DNA of 64,000 nucleotides from Leptolyngbyaceae cyanobacterium JSC-12 (GTDB lineage Bacteria > Cyanobacteriota > Cyanobacteriia > Leptolyngbyales > Leptolyngbyaceae). Under the pieces are notes generated by a model that made no database searches, was not told the origin of the DNA, and worked only from the letters and a program-made list of their open reading frames with translations. Shown piece by piece: positions 53,774 to 63,535 of the stretch; position 1 is the first letter of the stretch, and every line of letters starts with the position of its first letter. The DNA lies in NCBI GenBank assembly GCA_000309945.1, contig CM001633.1, positions 2,328,292 through 2,392,291 on the forward strand. The letters run 5' to 3'. Made by a program: the position numbers and the translations under genes.

Positions 53774-54292
53774 TTAGTAATCGGTTTTTTCAATTTCTTT
53801 ACGGATGTCGTTTAAGTCGATGTAGCGATCAGTCGCATTTCGCAATTCGCGAGCAATCATACCTTCGGTTGAAACTACGGTGATGTGGGTATTTTTGCCT
53901 CTCAGAAGCTCGATCGCTCGTTCAAAGTCTCCGTCGCCACTAAAAAGCACCACGCGATCGTACTGATCTACGGTATTAAACATATCAACCACAATTTCAA
54001 TATCCAGGTTTGCCTTCTGCGAGTACCGTCCAGAATTATCGTCGTAGTACTCCTTCAAAATCTTGGTACGCACGGTATAACCTAAGCTAATCAGTGCATC
54101 CCGGAATCCTCGCTGGTCTTGTAAATCTTTCAGTCCGGTGTACCAGAATGCGTTGACTAATGCGGTGTCTTGATCGCGGGTAAAGTACTCTAAAACTCGT
54201 TTTGGGTCAAAAAACCATCCATTTTTCTGCTGGGCATAGAACATATTGTTGCCGTCTACAAAAATAGAAAGACGGTTTGACGTTTTTTGCAT
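53774..54292 (-). CDS. LabA-like NYN domain protein (DUF88)
   Basis: 172 residues. PIN-like NYN domain: SIFVDGNNMFYAQ, ALVNAFWYTGL, IEIVVDMFNTVDQYDRVVLF and SGDGDF supply the acidic metal site. Related to LabA/LabA-like regulators of cyanobacterial circadian output; target unknown. Start MQKTSNRLS. Confidence 0.88.
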   Translation of the reverse strand: MQKTSNRLSIFVDGNNMFYAQQKNGWFFDPKRVLEYFTRDQDTALVNAFWYTGLKDLQDQRGFRDALISLGYTVRTKILKEYYDDNSGRYSQKANLDIEIVVDMFNTVDQYDRVVLFSGDGDFERAIELLRGKNTHITVVSTEGMIARELRNATDRYIDLNDIRKEIEKTDY

Positions 54293-54979
54293 AGAAATTA
54301 ATGCCTATAAGATAAATTAATTGGATGACTAATTGTAACAGCCATGTTTCAGGACATTTCTGTAGAGCGTTATATCTCTTCTACAAGATGCTATTTAACA
54401 AACTGCGATAAAGTTATCCCAGCTTGGAGGCTATACAAGCAGAGAAATGAGCGATCGCCTGCGTAAAGGTGCTTACAAATGTTTGTATCGAGGCACAGTT
54501 TTAGTGTGAATAAGCATAGAAAAGTTAGCTAGAAACAATAAAGAAGTTTTTTACTTTATAGAGTCATCCCAATTGGAGCGTTCAGCATCTATAGAAAATC
54601 TTGACAAATGCTGACCAATTCTCTCAACTGAGATTCGGTATCTCTTGTCCTTATTATTGCAAAAAATAAAGTGTTGTCATGACCTCGCAAGTCAGGAGGT
54701 CAGTGCGGGTACTGTCTTAAGGTGTCGCTATGCCAAGGGCAACCTGAACAGATAGAAAATAAAAGTGTTGTAATAGTAAAAGTTTGTTACTTAGGATAGT
54801 CGCCTGGTAACCAAACAGGGTGCTAAAGACCTGAAGATTTGATAAGTCTGGAATTGGTCAGGTAGGACGCAGTTACCGACAAAAGCTTTTCGGTGATTGT
54901 TTGCAATCTTCGCATAATCTTTTCCGGGGTTACTCATCTCAGATTTTCACGTGGTAGGTTCTTTGCATCAAGTGCAACC
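54293..54979. other. Long intergenic region before the CHASE2 kinase
   Basis: 687 bp without a clear gene. The segment 54690-54880 is richer in G/C with short stems (GGTAACC-type) and might hold a 5' leader or small RNA, but I cannot identify one. The ATG at 54980 is chosen as the kinase start; a GTG frame to 54893 is the alternative. Confidence 0.4.
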
Positions 54980-57538
54980 ATGTCTGAAAAAAAATCTTTG
55001 CCCCAAACAGAGACTCTGGAGACTGGTTCTCAGCCATCTCGTAGTCGCCAATCTGGGAAGCGCATGTTCAAAGTTTGGAATCAAAAAATTCGGTCTCGTA
55101 CGTTTGTTCAACTCAAGTTCTCACACGTTGGGCATGTGTTGATGGGTGCGATCGCGCTTGGGGCAGCCTTTGCAACCGCCAAAAATTCTAACTTCGTTCA
55201 CTTACAAGAGCGCCATATTCAAACCTCATTTTTTGACATTCGCGGCAAGGTTGATTTTCCCAATACTGCTACTGCGCCTGACAAGGCTGGAATCATGATT
55301 CTGGCAGTTGATGGTGATTCAATGACGCAGGGAACCCAGATTTATTCGAGTGATCCTAGCCAGTATGCTTATCTGGAACCGATTGAGCGCTGGCCCTGGA
55401 AACGAACAGCCTATGCGATCGCCATCGATCGACTGATGCAAGCAGGTGCACGGGCTGTCGTGCTCGACATTGTTCTTGATGCCTCAAGCAGTTACGGACA
55501 GCAAGACGATGAGCGACTACGCCAAATTCTCAAGAAGTATCCAGGTCGAGTGACACTCGCAGCTCAATATCTGGATGAAGTTAAGCGAACTGGAGAAGAA
55601 ATTCGGTTACTCACCCCGAATCCAACGTTTCAGGAAGCCTCTCCGCTCATTGGGTTCATTAACTTTTACCTTAGCCCCGATGGTCGAATTCATGAGATGG
55701 GCAGTGAATATCTCAAACGCTTGGTTCAATCCAATAAGGAATTGGGGAAAGTTATTCCACAAGCTCCTTCTTTGGCAGAAGCTGCTCTGAAATCAGCGCA
55801 AATTCCCTATCCCCTTCCCACAGGAGAAAATATTTTTTTCTATGGTCCTAGCAAAACGGTGGAACAAGTTCCCTTCTGGCACGTACTCGATCCAGTCAAT
55901 TGGAACAACTATCATCTTAAAAATCAGACGTTTAAGGACAAGATTGTTTTAATTGGACCGACAGGCGGCGGCGAATCATTTCAAGACTTTCATGCTGCTC
56001 CGTTTTCCGGCACTTTGCGCTACCCGGAGAAAATGGCTGGCGTAGAAATTCAGGCAAATGCGATTGCCACCCTGATGGAAGGTAAAACGATCACCCATGC
56101 TTTTCCTAATCTCCTGGTAAGAGGTGGAGTGGTCATGGTAATTGTGCTGCTGGCTGCCTATCTGCAAACGCTCACTTCTCATCCTCTCCGGCGCTTTGGG
56201 TACGGGATCGCAATTGCGCTGGTGTGGGGAGTTGTTAGCTATAGCGTGTTTGTGAGAGGACGCTTGATTTTACCAACTGCCGTCCCTATGATTGCGATCG
56301 CCCTTAGCAGCGGCTCCTACCTATTTACTGGGATCATCAGCAAGCAGATTCAACTGCTGCGTTCAGCAAGAGCCTTCAAAGGGTCTGAAGAGGTTCGAGA
56401 ATTTCTCAGTTCTACCCAACAAGAAGAATTTATGCAGGTGGTCGATGGATATGATCAGAAAATGCTAGGGCGCAAACTCAGAGGGCGTTACAAGATTGTG
56501 GAAGATTTAGGCGCAGGTGGACAAGGGCAAACCTATCTGGCTCAAGATATTGATCGCCCTGGTAACCCTGCCTGCGTAGTGAAACGCCTGCGTCCAGCAT
56601 ACAAAGGGCAAAAATTTCTCCGCATTGCCGAGAACTTATTTCAGCGAGAAGCCGTTGCCCTTGAAAAACTGGGTAAGCATGATCAAATTCCCCAGTTACT
56701 TGCCTATTTTGAGGAAGATTACGACTTTTATCTAGTGCAAGAATATATCGAAGGAAAATCCCTAGCAGATGAACTCAAACTGCACAATTTTTTGTCGAAA
56801 CCAATTAATGAGCAAAAAGTGGTGATGGTGTTGTATGAATTGTTGCAAGTGCTTGACTTTGTCCACCAGCATGGGGTAATTCATCGAGACATTAAACCAG
56901 CCAATGTGATTCGGCGAAAATCTGATGGAAAATTGGTGTTGATTGATTTTGGTGCAGTAAAGCAGATTGAAAAACTAGAAGAAACCCCTGAAGGGACAGC
57001 GCTCACGGTTGCGATTGGAACTAAGAACTATATGGCACCTGAACAGGCGGCTGGTAGACCATGCCCAGCCAGTGACATTTATTCATTGGGTATCACTGGG
57101 CTGCAAGCACTTACAGGACTAGACGCCAGTGAATTAGAGAAACACCGTGATTCCCAAACACACGAACTGCACTGGAAACAGAATGTGCAAGTGAGTCATA
57201 CACTGGCAGAGATTTTAGACCGCATGGTATGCCTTAACCTTACTGATCGCTACCAGTCTGCCCACGATGCCCTGATCGATCTGACCCCCCTGGCAGAGTA
57301 TGCTCAAAAGTCTGGTTTTGCAAATATAGATGCCTGGGGGAACCCCATCCCCTTTTCTCTAGAGGATAGAAACACCGATGAGGAAGAAACAAAGCCGTGG
57401 TTGGAAGGAGCCAATGTGGGAGAACTTCCTCCTACTGATCCGGATGGGGACTGTCAAGAGAATGAAGGGATCGATTCAATCCATGTGGACGATACCAAAT
57501 TGTGGCAAAAGGAGAGCGATGGCGATACGTGGGAGTGA
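54980..57538 (+). CDS. CHASE2-domain serine/threonine protein kinase
   Basis: 852 residues. After a basic N-terminus and TM1 (about 48-66), the CHASE2 sensor (about 70-350) is predicted to lie outside the membrane. Two or three helices (about 365-435; GGVVMVIVLLAAYLQTL, MIAIALSSGSYLFTG) precede the kinase domain: LGAGGQGQTYLA near 510, HRDIKPANV near 635 and DFGAVKQ near 655. The C-terminus is an acidic Asp/Glu-rich tail. Sensor kinase for an external signal; the signal is unknown. Confidence 0.93.
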   Translation: MSEKKSLPQTETLETGSQPSRSRQSGKRMFKVWNQKIRSRTFVQLKFSHVGHVLMGAIALGAAFATAKNSNFVHLQERHIQTSFFDIRGKVDFPNTATAPDKAGIMILAVDGDSMTQGTQIYSSDPSQYAYLEPIERWPWKRTAYAIAIDRLMQAGARAVVLDIVLDASSSYGQQDDERLRQILKKYPGRVTLAAQYLDEVKRTGEEIRLLTPNPTFQEASPLIGFINFYLSPDGRIHEMGSEYLKRLVQSNKELGKVIPQAPSLAEAALKSAQIPYPLPTGENIFFYGPSKTVEQVPFWHVLDPVNWNNYHLKNQTFKDKIVLIGPTGGGESFQDFHAAPFSGTLRYPEKMAGVEIQANAIATLMEGKTITHAFPNLLVRGGVVMVIVLLAAYLQTLTSHPLRRFGYGIAIALVWGVVSYSVFVRGRLILPTAVPMIAIALSSGSYLFTGIISKQIQLLRSARAFKGSEEVREFLSSTQQEEFMQVVDGYDQKMLGRKLRGRYKIVEDLGAGGQGQTYLAQDIDRPGNPACVVKRLRPAYKGQKFLRIAENLFQREAVALEKLGKHDQIPQLLAYFEEDYDFYLVQEYIEGKSLADELKLHNFLSKPINEQKVVMVLYELLQVLDFVHQHGVIHRDIKPANVIRRKSDGKLVLIDFGAVKQIEKLEETPEGTALTVAIGTKNYMAPEQAAGRPCPASDIYSLGITGLQALTGLDASELEKHRDSQTHELHWKQNVQVSHTLAEILDRMVCLNLTDRYQSAHDALIDLTPLAEYAQKSGFANIDAWGNPIPFSLEDRNTDEEETKPWLEGANVGELPPTDPDGDCQENEGIDSIHVDDTKLWQKESDGDTWE

Positions 57539-57605
57539 CCCCTACAAAACACCTACAAACTACCCTAACCTGATGCCACGAACCCAGAAACCTGAACTGT
57601 TTGCC

Positions 57606-58208
57606 TTATTGCAGAGTGTCTTCCCGGTCATCACTCCAGAGCAGTTCAATCTCAGAAGATACCGCATTTTCCTCAGTCATACTTTCGGGCGATCGCCGTG
57701 TCACAAAGGGCAGATAAGCTCCTTTTAGTCCTCGTTTCACCCGCCCCGGAGTTCCCTCAAAGATCACAAACAGGGGATAAGTACTGTCTGAGCCTTCACT
57801 CATAATATGACGATGCCGCAGTGGCATATCCCATTCGTAACCGCGGCTCAAGTGAACTTGAGTCTGTCGCCATCGACTCAGTAAGTCTGAAAAATCTTCT
57901 TGAGGACGATGGATATAAATGAAAATCTCAACGCCAGTCTTAATCTTCCACTCCGGATCGCACATCAGGATAGAAATGTCACAAGGCAAACAGATCGATT
58001 CAGCACCAGCACCCACACTAGAACCCACAGAGGTTGTTCCACGTAACCTGACAATTGGGAATGGAATCGCAATCACGCTCTCATCAGGACGACGCATGCT
58101 GGGAATCATCTCCAGATACGGACGATATTGCCTGAGTAAGGCGATCGCATCAAGAGAGTTACTGTACTCTGCCAGTGCCTCCTCATACTGAGCTTTTTGA
58201 ATAGACAT
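57606..58208 (-). CDS. Hypothetical cyanobacterial protein
   Basis: 200 residues, soluble, no known family recognised. Alternating beta content with VEIFIYIHRPQEDFSDLLSR and GYEWDMPLRHRHIMSEGSDS. Its stop is 67 bp past the kinase stop and it ends convergently; its start is 16 bp from the pilC stop. Possibly co-transcribed after pilC. Confidence 0.65.
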   Translation of the reverse strand: MSIQKAQYEEALAEYSNSLDAIALLRQYRPYLEMIPSMRRPDESVIAIPFPIVRLRGTTSVGSSVGAGAESICLPCDISILMCDPEWKIKTGVEIFIYIHRPQEDFSDLLSRWRQTQVHLSRGYEWDMPLRHRHIMSEGSDSTYPLFVIFEGTPGRVKRGLKGAYLPFVTRRSPESMTEENAVSSEIELLWSDDREDTLQ

Positions 58209-58224
58209 GAGACAAATTATTGAA

Positions 58225-59448
58225 CTAGCCTAATTGCTCAAACACTGCAAACATCGGTAAATACATTGATAGCAGAATAGCGCCAACCATCCCACCCAAA
58301 AGCACGATCATGATTGGCTCCAAAATACTCGTGAGTGCCTTGACTGCCTGCTCCACCTCATCCTCATAAAAGTCCGCAACTTTCGTCAACATCTTATCGA
58401 TTTCGCCTGTCTCCTCACCAATACTAATCATCTGAATTGCCATTAGGGGAAATACTTGCTCTTTTTGGAGAGCTATACTGATCATGCCCCCAGTCTGAAT
58501 TTCCCGTCGCGCTTCATCTACAGCATTCGCAATTACCTGGTTGCCTGCTGTATCTCGCACAATCTCTAGGCACGTCAAAATTGGCACACCAGAACGAGTC
58601 AGAGCACCGAAAGTGCGGCAGAAACGTGCTGTCGCTGTTTTTTGAATCAAATCGCCAAAAATCGGCATTTTGAGCATAAAACGGTCAACAGTTTCACGTC
58701 CCACACGAGTTTTGTAGTACTGACGGAATGCAAAAACTGCAACCCCAGCAATTACCAAAACCAGTAAAACATTCCGAAAATCCTGCACAAATTCACTAAT
58801 CCCCATCATGAATTTGGTAAAAGCAGGTAACTCTACCCCCAAATCTTTGAAAATGTTGGCAAAAATAGGCAGCAAAAACCGCACCATCCCGAAGAAAATA
58901 ATCAACGCCAATACCCCAACTGTCACTGGGTAGGACATTGCAGATTTAATTTGGTTTTGCAAACGAGCAATATCTTCTAGTAATTTGGCAAGCCGATTCA
59001 GCACCTCATCCAATACACCACCTACTTCACCCGCTTGAATCATACTCACATACAGCCCATCAAAGCACTCCGGATGCTTCCGCATTGAATCAGATAGGCT
59101 AATCCCTTGCTGTACGTCAGAGCTAATGTTCAATAGGGCCTTTTTCAACTTAGGGTTTTGACATTGCTCTGCCAAGACTCCCAGCCCACGAACCAATGCA
59201 ACCCCAGCATTTACCAATGCAGCGAACTGCCGTGAAAAGACAGCCTTGTCTTTAACAGAGACTTTCGCCAGAGAGTCGCTAATGCTTTTGGGGCTTAAAT
59301 CTAACGAGAAACCACTGTCTTGCTTCAGTTCTTGAACAAACAACCCTCGCTCTCTTAGGGTGGCGCGAGCATCTCTCAAGTTATCTGCAACAATTTTCTC
59401 TTTACGAACGCCCCTCGCATCTTGAACACGAGCGATAAAGGTAGGCAT
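58225..59448 (-). CDS. pilC: Type IV pilus inner-membrane platform protein PilC
   Basis: 407 residues. GspF/PilC fold: two repeated T2SSF domains (FSRQFAALVNAGVALVRGLG about residue 70; ARFCRTFGALTRSGVPILTC about 275) and three membrane helices. It forms the base of the pilus motor and contacts PilB and PilT. Third gene of the minus-strand pilB-pilT-pilC group. Confidence 0.95.
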   Translation of the reverse strand: MPTFIARVQDARGVRKEKIVADNLRDARATLRERGLFVQELKQDSGFSLDLSPKSISDSLAKVSVKDKAVFSRQFAALVNAGVALVRGLGVLAEQCQNPKLKKALLNISSDVQQGISLSDSMRKHPECFDGLYVSMIQAGEVGGVLDEVLNRLAKLLEDIARLQNQIKSAMSYPVTVGVLALIIFFGMVRFLLPIFANIFKDLGVELPAFTKFMMGISEFVQDFRNVLLVLVIAGVAVFAFRQYYKTRVGRETVDRFMLKMPIFGDLIQKTATARFCRTFGALTRSGVPILTCLEIVRDTAGNQVIANAVDEARREIQTGGMISIALQKEQVFPLMAIQMISIGEETGEIDKMLTKVADFYEDEVEQAVKALTSILEPIMIVLLGGMVGAILLSMYLPMFAVFEQLG

Positions 59449-59556
59449 AGGTCGTCACCTGTGGAACAATGGGGACAGGAAGGTGAAACTACTTGCTTCT
59501 GTACTGTTTGAACTAATCACCAGGATAGAAGCAAGCATCTTCAATGTTAGTGAATG

Positions 59557-60669
59557 TTAGCGTCTTGCGGCTCCAGCGGCAGCAGCGCCTGTTGGAGCAC
59601 CACCAATTAACCGCTGCAACTCATCGGGTCTAGATGTTTTAGACATGGCAGCTTCAAAAGTGATCAAGCCGCTCTTGTACTGATCTGCCAACACCTTTTC
59701 AAGGGTTTGCATCCCTAATTTACCTCCAGTTTGAATAGCGGAGTAAATTTGTGCTGTTTTTCCTTCTCGAATCAGGTTGGAGATAGCAGGGGTTACGATC
59801 ATGATTTCTTGCGCCATTGTGCGCCCGTACTCGCCTGGCTTGGGGTTTTTCTTGGGAACAAGTGTCTGGCTAAATACAGCGACGAGGGAGTTAGACAGCT
59901 GTACCCGTACTTGGGTTTGCTTATCAGCGGGGAATACGTCAATAATCCGGTCTACTGTTTGGGCAGCGGAACTGGTGTGTAGAGTACCAAAGACTAGGTG
60001 ACCTGTTTCAGCGGCAGAGATTGCCAGGGAGATGGTTTCCAAATCACGCATTTCACCTACCAGAATAATGTCTGGGTCTTCGCGTAGTGCCGCTTTTAAG
60101 GCATTGGCAAAGCTCTTGGTGTCTTCTCCAAGTTGCCGTTGGTGAATCAAGCTTTTGATTGGTTCGTAGACGAATTCGATGGGGTCTTCAATAGTGAGGA
60201 TGTGTTCCGCACGGGTGCGATTGATCAAGTCAATCATGGCTGCCAGTGTGGTTGTTTTGCCGGAGCCTGTCGGTCCGGTCACCAGAATTAAGCCTCTGGG
60301 TTTTTCTGCCATTTCCCGGACAACATCGGGTAGTCCCAGTTTTTCAAAGTTGGGAATTTTGGAGCTAAGCGCCCGAAGACAAGCAGCATAGGTTCCGCGG
60401 TCTTTATAAACGTTGACTCGGAAGCGGGCAAGTCCTCTGACACCGTAGGAACAGTCAAGCTCCCAGTTTTGCTCCAAGTTTTTGCGCTGGGTATTGTTGA
60501 GCATACTGAAGATCAGGCGTTGGCACTCTTCAGCCGTCAGAGCTTGGTCGCCGATGGGTTGTAGTTTACCGCTAATACGAAAGTAGGGAGGAAGCCCTGC
60601 GGTGAGGTGCAGGTCTGAGCCACCCATCTCGATTAACTGTTCCATCAAGTCTTCAATCATTAACTCCAT
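59557..60669 (-). CDS. pilT: Twitching motility retraction ATPase PilT
   Basis: 370 residues. LTAGLPPYFRISGKL opens the N-terminal domain; Walker A GPTGSGKTT (near 133); Asp box IEDPIEF; Walker B ILVGEMRDLETI; AIRAGKT-like IREGKTAQIY. Hydrolyses ATP to retract the pilus. Ala-rich tail (GAAAAGAARR). Confidence 0.96.
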   Translation of the reverse strand: MELMIEDLMEQLIEMGGSDLHLTAGLPPYFRISGKLQPIGDQALTAEECQRLIFSMLNNTQRKNLEQNWELDCSYGVRGLARFRVNVYKDRGTYAACLRALSSKIPNFEKLGLPDVVREMAEKPRGLILVTGPTGSGKTTTLAAMIDLINRTRAEHILTIEDPIEFVYEPIKSLIHQRQLGEDTKSFANALKAALREDPDIILVGEMRDLETISLAISAAETGHLVFGTLHTSSAAQTVDRIIDVFPADKQTQVRVQLSNSLVAVFSQTLVPKKNPKPGEYGRTMAQEIMIVTPAISNLIREGKTAQIYSAIQTGGKLGMQTLEKVLADQYKSGLITFEAAMSKTSRPDELQRLIGGAPTGAAAAGAARR

Positions 60670-60819
60670 GAGGTATGCTCCTTACGGATGAGGTGTCTAG
60701 GGTGGGTGGATGGCACGATCGCTGACTTGGTGTCAGCGAACCCAAAAGTGGGTTAGTGACAGTTTACCCAGATGAATTCGAATGATTTCAACAGTTGACC
60801 AACTGCGATCGCTACCTGG

Positions 60820-62817
60820 TTAATCCTGGAAGCGGGGAGTCAAACAATATGGGCAATCGAGCCACTCCTGCTTCAGTTCAGCACTACAAGCCCGACAGGT
60901 GAGCGAAGTTTTGCGTTTTGCTTTGAGTTCTGCTTCCAGCCCAGAGTCAGTAAATGTTACCCGCTCTACTTCTTCGAGAGTCGTTTGTCCCTCACGAACT
61001 AGATTTAGGCTATAAGCCAGGAGGGTTTTCATTCCCTCTTCGACGGCTGCTTCCTTAATTCGGTCAGTGGGTGCCCCCTGGTTAATCAGGGTTTGAAGCC
61101 GCTCAGTGATTCGCATGACTTCATAAACCCCGCAGCGACCTTTATAGCCAACCCCCTTACATTTCGGGCACAATTGGTTGCGGGAACCAGCTTCTTGAAT
61201 TTCATGGGGCTGGAGGGTATTTGCTTTGTAGAGTGTAATTTCTCCATCTCGTGAGGCTGTTAAACCAAATCGAGCAAGTTCTTCCCGGCTAGGAGTATAA
61301 GGAATGCGGCATTCATCGCACACACGACGCACTAGCCGTTGAGCTACAACTCCGATCAGCGCCCCTGACACCATGAATGGTTCAACCCCCATTTCATCTA
61401 AGCGGGCGATCGCGCCTGCGGCATCGTTTGTGTGAAGCGTTGTTAATACCAAGTGCCCGGTAAGAGCAGCCTCAATCGCGGTCTTTGCCGTTTCTCGGTC
61501 GCGCGTTTCACCTACCAGAATCACATCTGGATCTTGCCGCAAAAATGCTCGCAAGATCATGGCAAAGTCCATCCCTTTTTCTCGAATCACCTGAACCTGG
61601 GTTAAACCAGCCAGAGTATATTCAATGGGGTCTTCTGCCGTACAAATATTGACTCCTGGATCGTTCCGTTCAGACAACGCAGAGTAGAGAGTAGTTGTTT
61701 TACCAGAGCCAGTTGGACCCGTTACTAGAATCAGCCCAAATGGACGAGCAATCATATCTTGAACAATCTTGAGCGTTTCTGAGTCGCCAATGAGTTTTTC
61801 CAGTCCCAATTGGGTTGCGGAGTTATCCAGAATCCGCAGTACGACCTTCTCGCCATGCTTACTGGGCAGCGTGCTCACCCGAAAGTCAATGTTGCGATTA
61901 TCGTAGCGACGACGAATTCGACCATCCTGTGGCACCCGGCGTTCGGCAATATCCAACTGAGCCATAATTTTGAAACGCGCCGTAACTGCCGGAATAATCT
62001 TTTTCGGGAATGGCTCAAATGCTTCCCGGAGCACACCATCTTTCCGGAAGCGAACCCGCAAAAATTCTTCCTGTGGCTCGATATGAATATCAGATACCCC
62101 CTCTTGCAGAGCTTTGATTAGGATTTTGTTTGCTAATGCAATTACGGGAGCTGCTTCAGCATCGGCAACATCCAGATCTGCATCTGTTTCTTCAGGTGCA
62201 TCTTGCAAGTCCATGTAACCCAAGCCTTCCAGGTCTGCTTGGATGTCAACTTTTGCTTGTTGTTCAATTTGCTTTTGACGCTCAACCTGTTCATCCAGGT
62301 ATTTGGAGATAAGGCGTTGGTAATCCTCGTTGGTAATAACCATGCGCTGAAGCGCGAAACCCCGTGCTCGCAAAACCCGATTCAGATCATCTTGTGCTCT
62401 CAAATCGTCTGGGTTTACCATTGCCACCAGAACAGATGGCGGTTCATTCTCAGACTTAGAGAGCGGAACGAGCTTGTGATTGCGGCACATGTCAATCGGA
62501 ATGAGCTGATCAATCAGATCACCAACTTCCGCTGTTGGAATTTGGCTGACCTCTGGATCTAGCGATTCTACTCCATAGAGAATTTTAAGTTCAAATAGCT
62601 GTTGCTTCTTATATTGCCGAATTAGATCAGGGGGAAGTTGCTGCCCAGTGAGACTTTCTAGAACATCAACGAGGGGTCTGCCAGTTTTGCGACTTTCCAC
62701 GAGGGCTTGCTGCATCTGGTCAGTGTTAACGTAGCCAGACTGAACAAGCTTATTCCCGAATGGAGAGAAATTATTTTGGACGACAAGTGCACGACGTGGA
62801 GACGAGGAGTTGGTCAT
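60820..62817 (-). CDS. pilB: Type IV pilus extension ATPase PilB
   Basis: 665 residues. N-terminal MshEN-type domain, then SDIHIEPQEEFLRVRFRKDG, Walker A GPTGSGKTTT, Walker B VILVGETRDRET, and the zinc-binding CDECRIPY...CPKCKG tetracysteine. An additional C-terminal zinc ribbon (CRACSAEL...CPYCLTP) extends beyond the E. coli-type enzyme. Drives pilus assembly. Gene order pilB-pilT-pilC with 107-150 bp gaps. Confidence 0.95.
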   Translation of the reverse strand: MTNSSSPRRALVVQNNFSPFGNKLVQSGYVNTDQMQQALVESRKTGRPLVDVLESLTGQQLPPDLIRQYKKQQLFELKILYGVESLDPEVSQIPTAEVGDLIDQLIPIDMCRNHKLVPLSKSENEPPSVLVAMVNPDDLRAQDDLNRVLRARGFALQRMVITNEDYQRLISKYLDEQVERQKQIEQQAKVDIQADLEGLGYMDLQDAPEETDADLDVADAEAAPVIALANKILIKALQEGVSDIHIEPQEEFLRVRFRKDGVLREAFEPFPKKIIPAVTARFKIMAQLDIAERRVPQDGRIRRRYDNRNIDFRVSTLPSKHGEKVVLRILDNSATQLGLEKLIGDSETLKIVQDMIARPFGLILVTGPTGSGKTTTLYSALSERNDPGVNICTAEDPIEYTLAGLTQVQVIREKGMDFAMILRAFLRQDPDVILVGETRDRETAKTAIEAALTGHLVLTTLHTNDAAGAIARLDEMGVEPFMVSGALIGVVAQRLVRRVCDECRIPYTPSREELARFGLTASRDGEITLYKANTLQPHEIQEAGSRNQLCPKCKGVGYKGRCGVYEVMRITERLQTLINQGAPTDRIKEAAVEEGMKTLLAYSLNLVREGQTTLEEVERVTFTDSGLEAELKAKRKTSLTCRACSAELKQEWLDCPYCLTPRFQD

Positions 62818-63535
62818 AACAATTGCAAGATGAACTCCTTATAGAGTATTCCCAAAACTTTAATTGTTTCGAACTGATCGTCTAGAACGATGAATGATGC
62901 AGAAGAAGCAAAATTGCGAACAGAAGAACACACTCTTTTAAGAGTAAATTATGCACCGACAGATTGGATGGTTGCATCTAATTACTTTATGGATAAACAG
63001 ATAATAGCTTTTACTGCAGTTTTCGTCAGGTTTTCCCATGAATCCAGGAATCACGTTGTTTAATTAAGTGATATTTGCAGCATGGCTAAACAGTATTTTT
63101 GCGGTTGTGCCAGGTTGCCCTTGTGTGATCTATGCTTTTGTTATCGCTCATTCGAAGGCTTGATTGAGACTCTGATAAGAGGTTTTTGAATTAATTCTTC
63201 TGATAATCTGTTGGCATCAAAAACGCGATCGCTGTAACAATTGATCGAAAACCAATCAGGCATCCTAGAGTTTGACCACAGTTGAATTAAACCGACATTT
63301 ACGATTTGTTACAAATTTATTAGACTCCCAATTCCTCTAAAGTGTCCTGGCTGGAAAGGAAAGGGCTACTGAGGTAATTGATTCCCAAGAAAATTTTGAT
63401 TAAATGAACTCAAGGCATCGCAAGTGGGGCAGACTTGTAGAGGGTCTACTTAGTGGCTGTTCAATCCCTAGAATGACTAGGATTAAGTTTAGTTAGTACA
63501 TAGGTGACACAGTCTTCATATTTGGGAAACCCACA
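62818..63535. other. Divergent promoter region of pilB and grpE
   Basis: 718 bp, AT-rich, no gene seen. It must contain the promoters for the pil group (minus) and grpE (plus). No CIRCE element for HrcA control could be recognised. Confidence 0.5.

Noticed and set aside
54690-54890. Structured small RNA upstream of the CHASE2 kinase
   Set aside because: Short stems are visible but no known RNA family or terminator could be matched.
62818-63535. HrcA/CIRCE operator before grpE
   Set aside because: No TTAGCACTC-n9-GAGTGCTAA-like inverted repeat is present.
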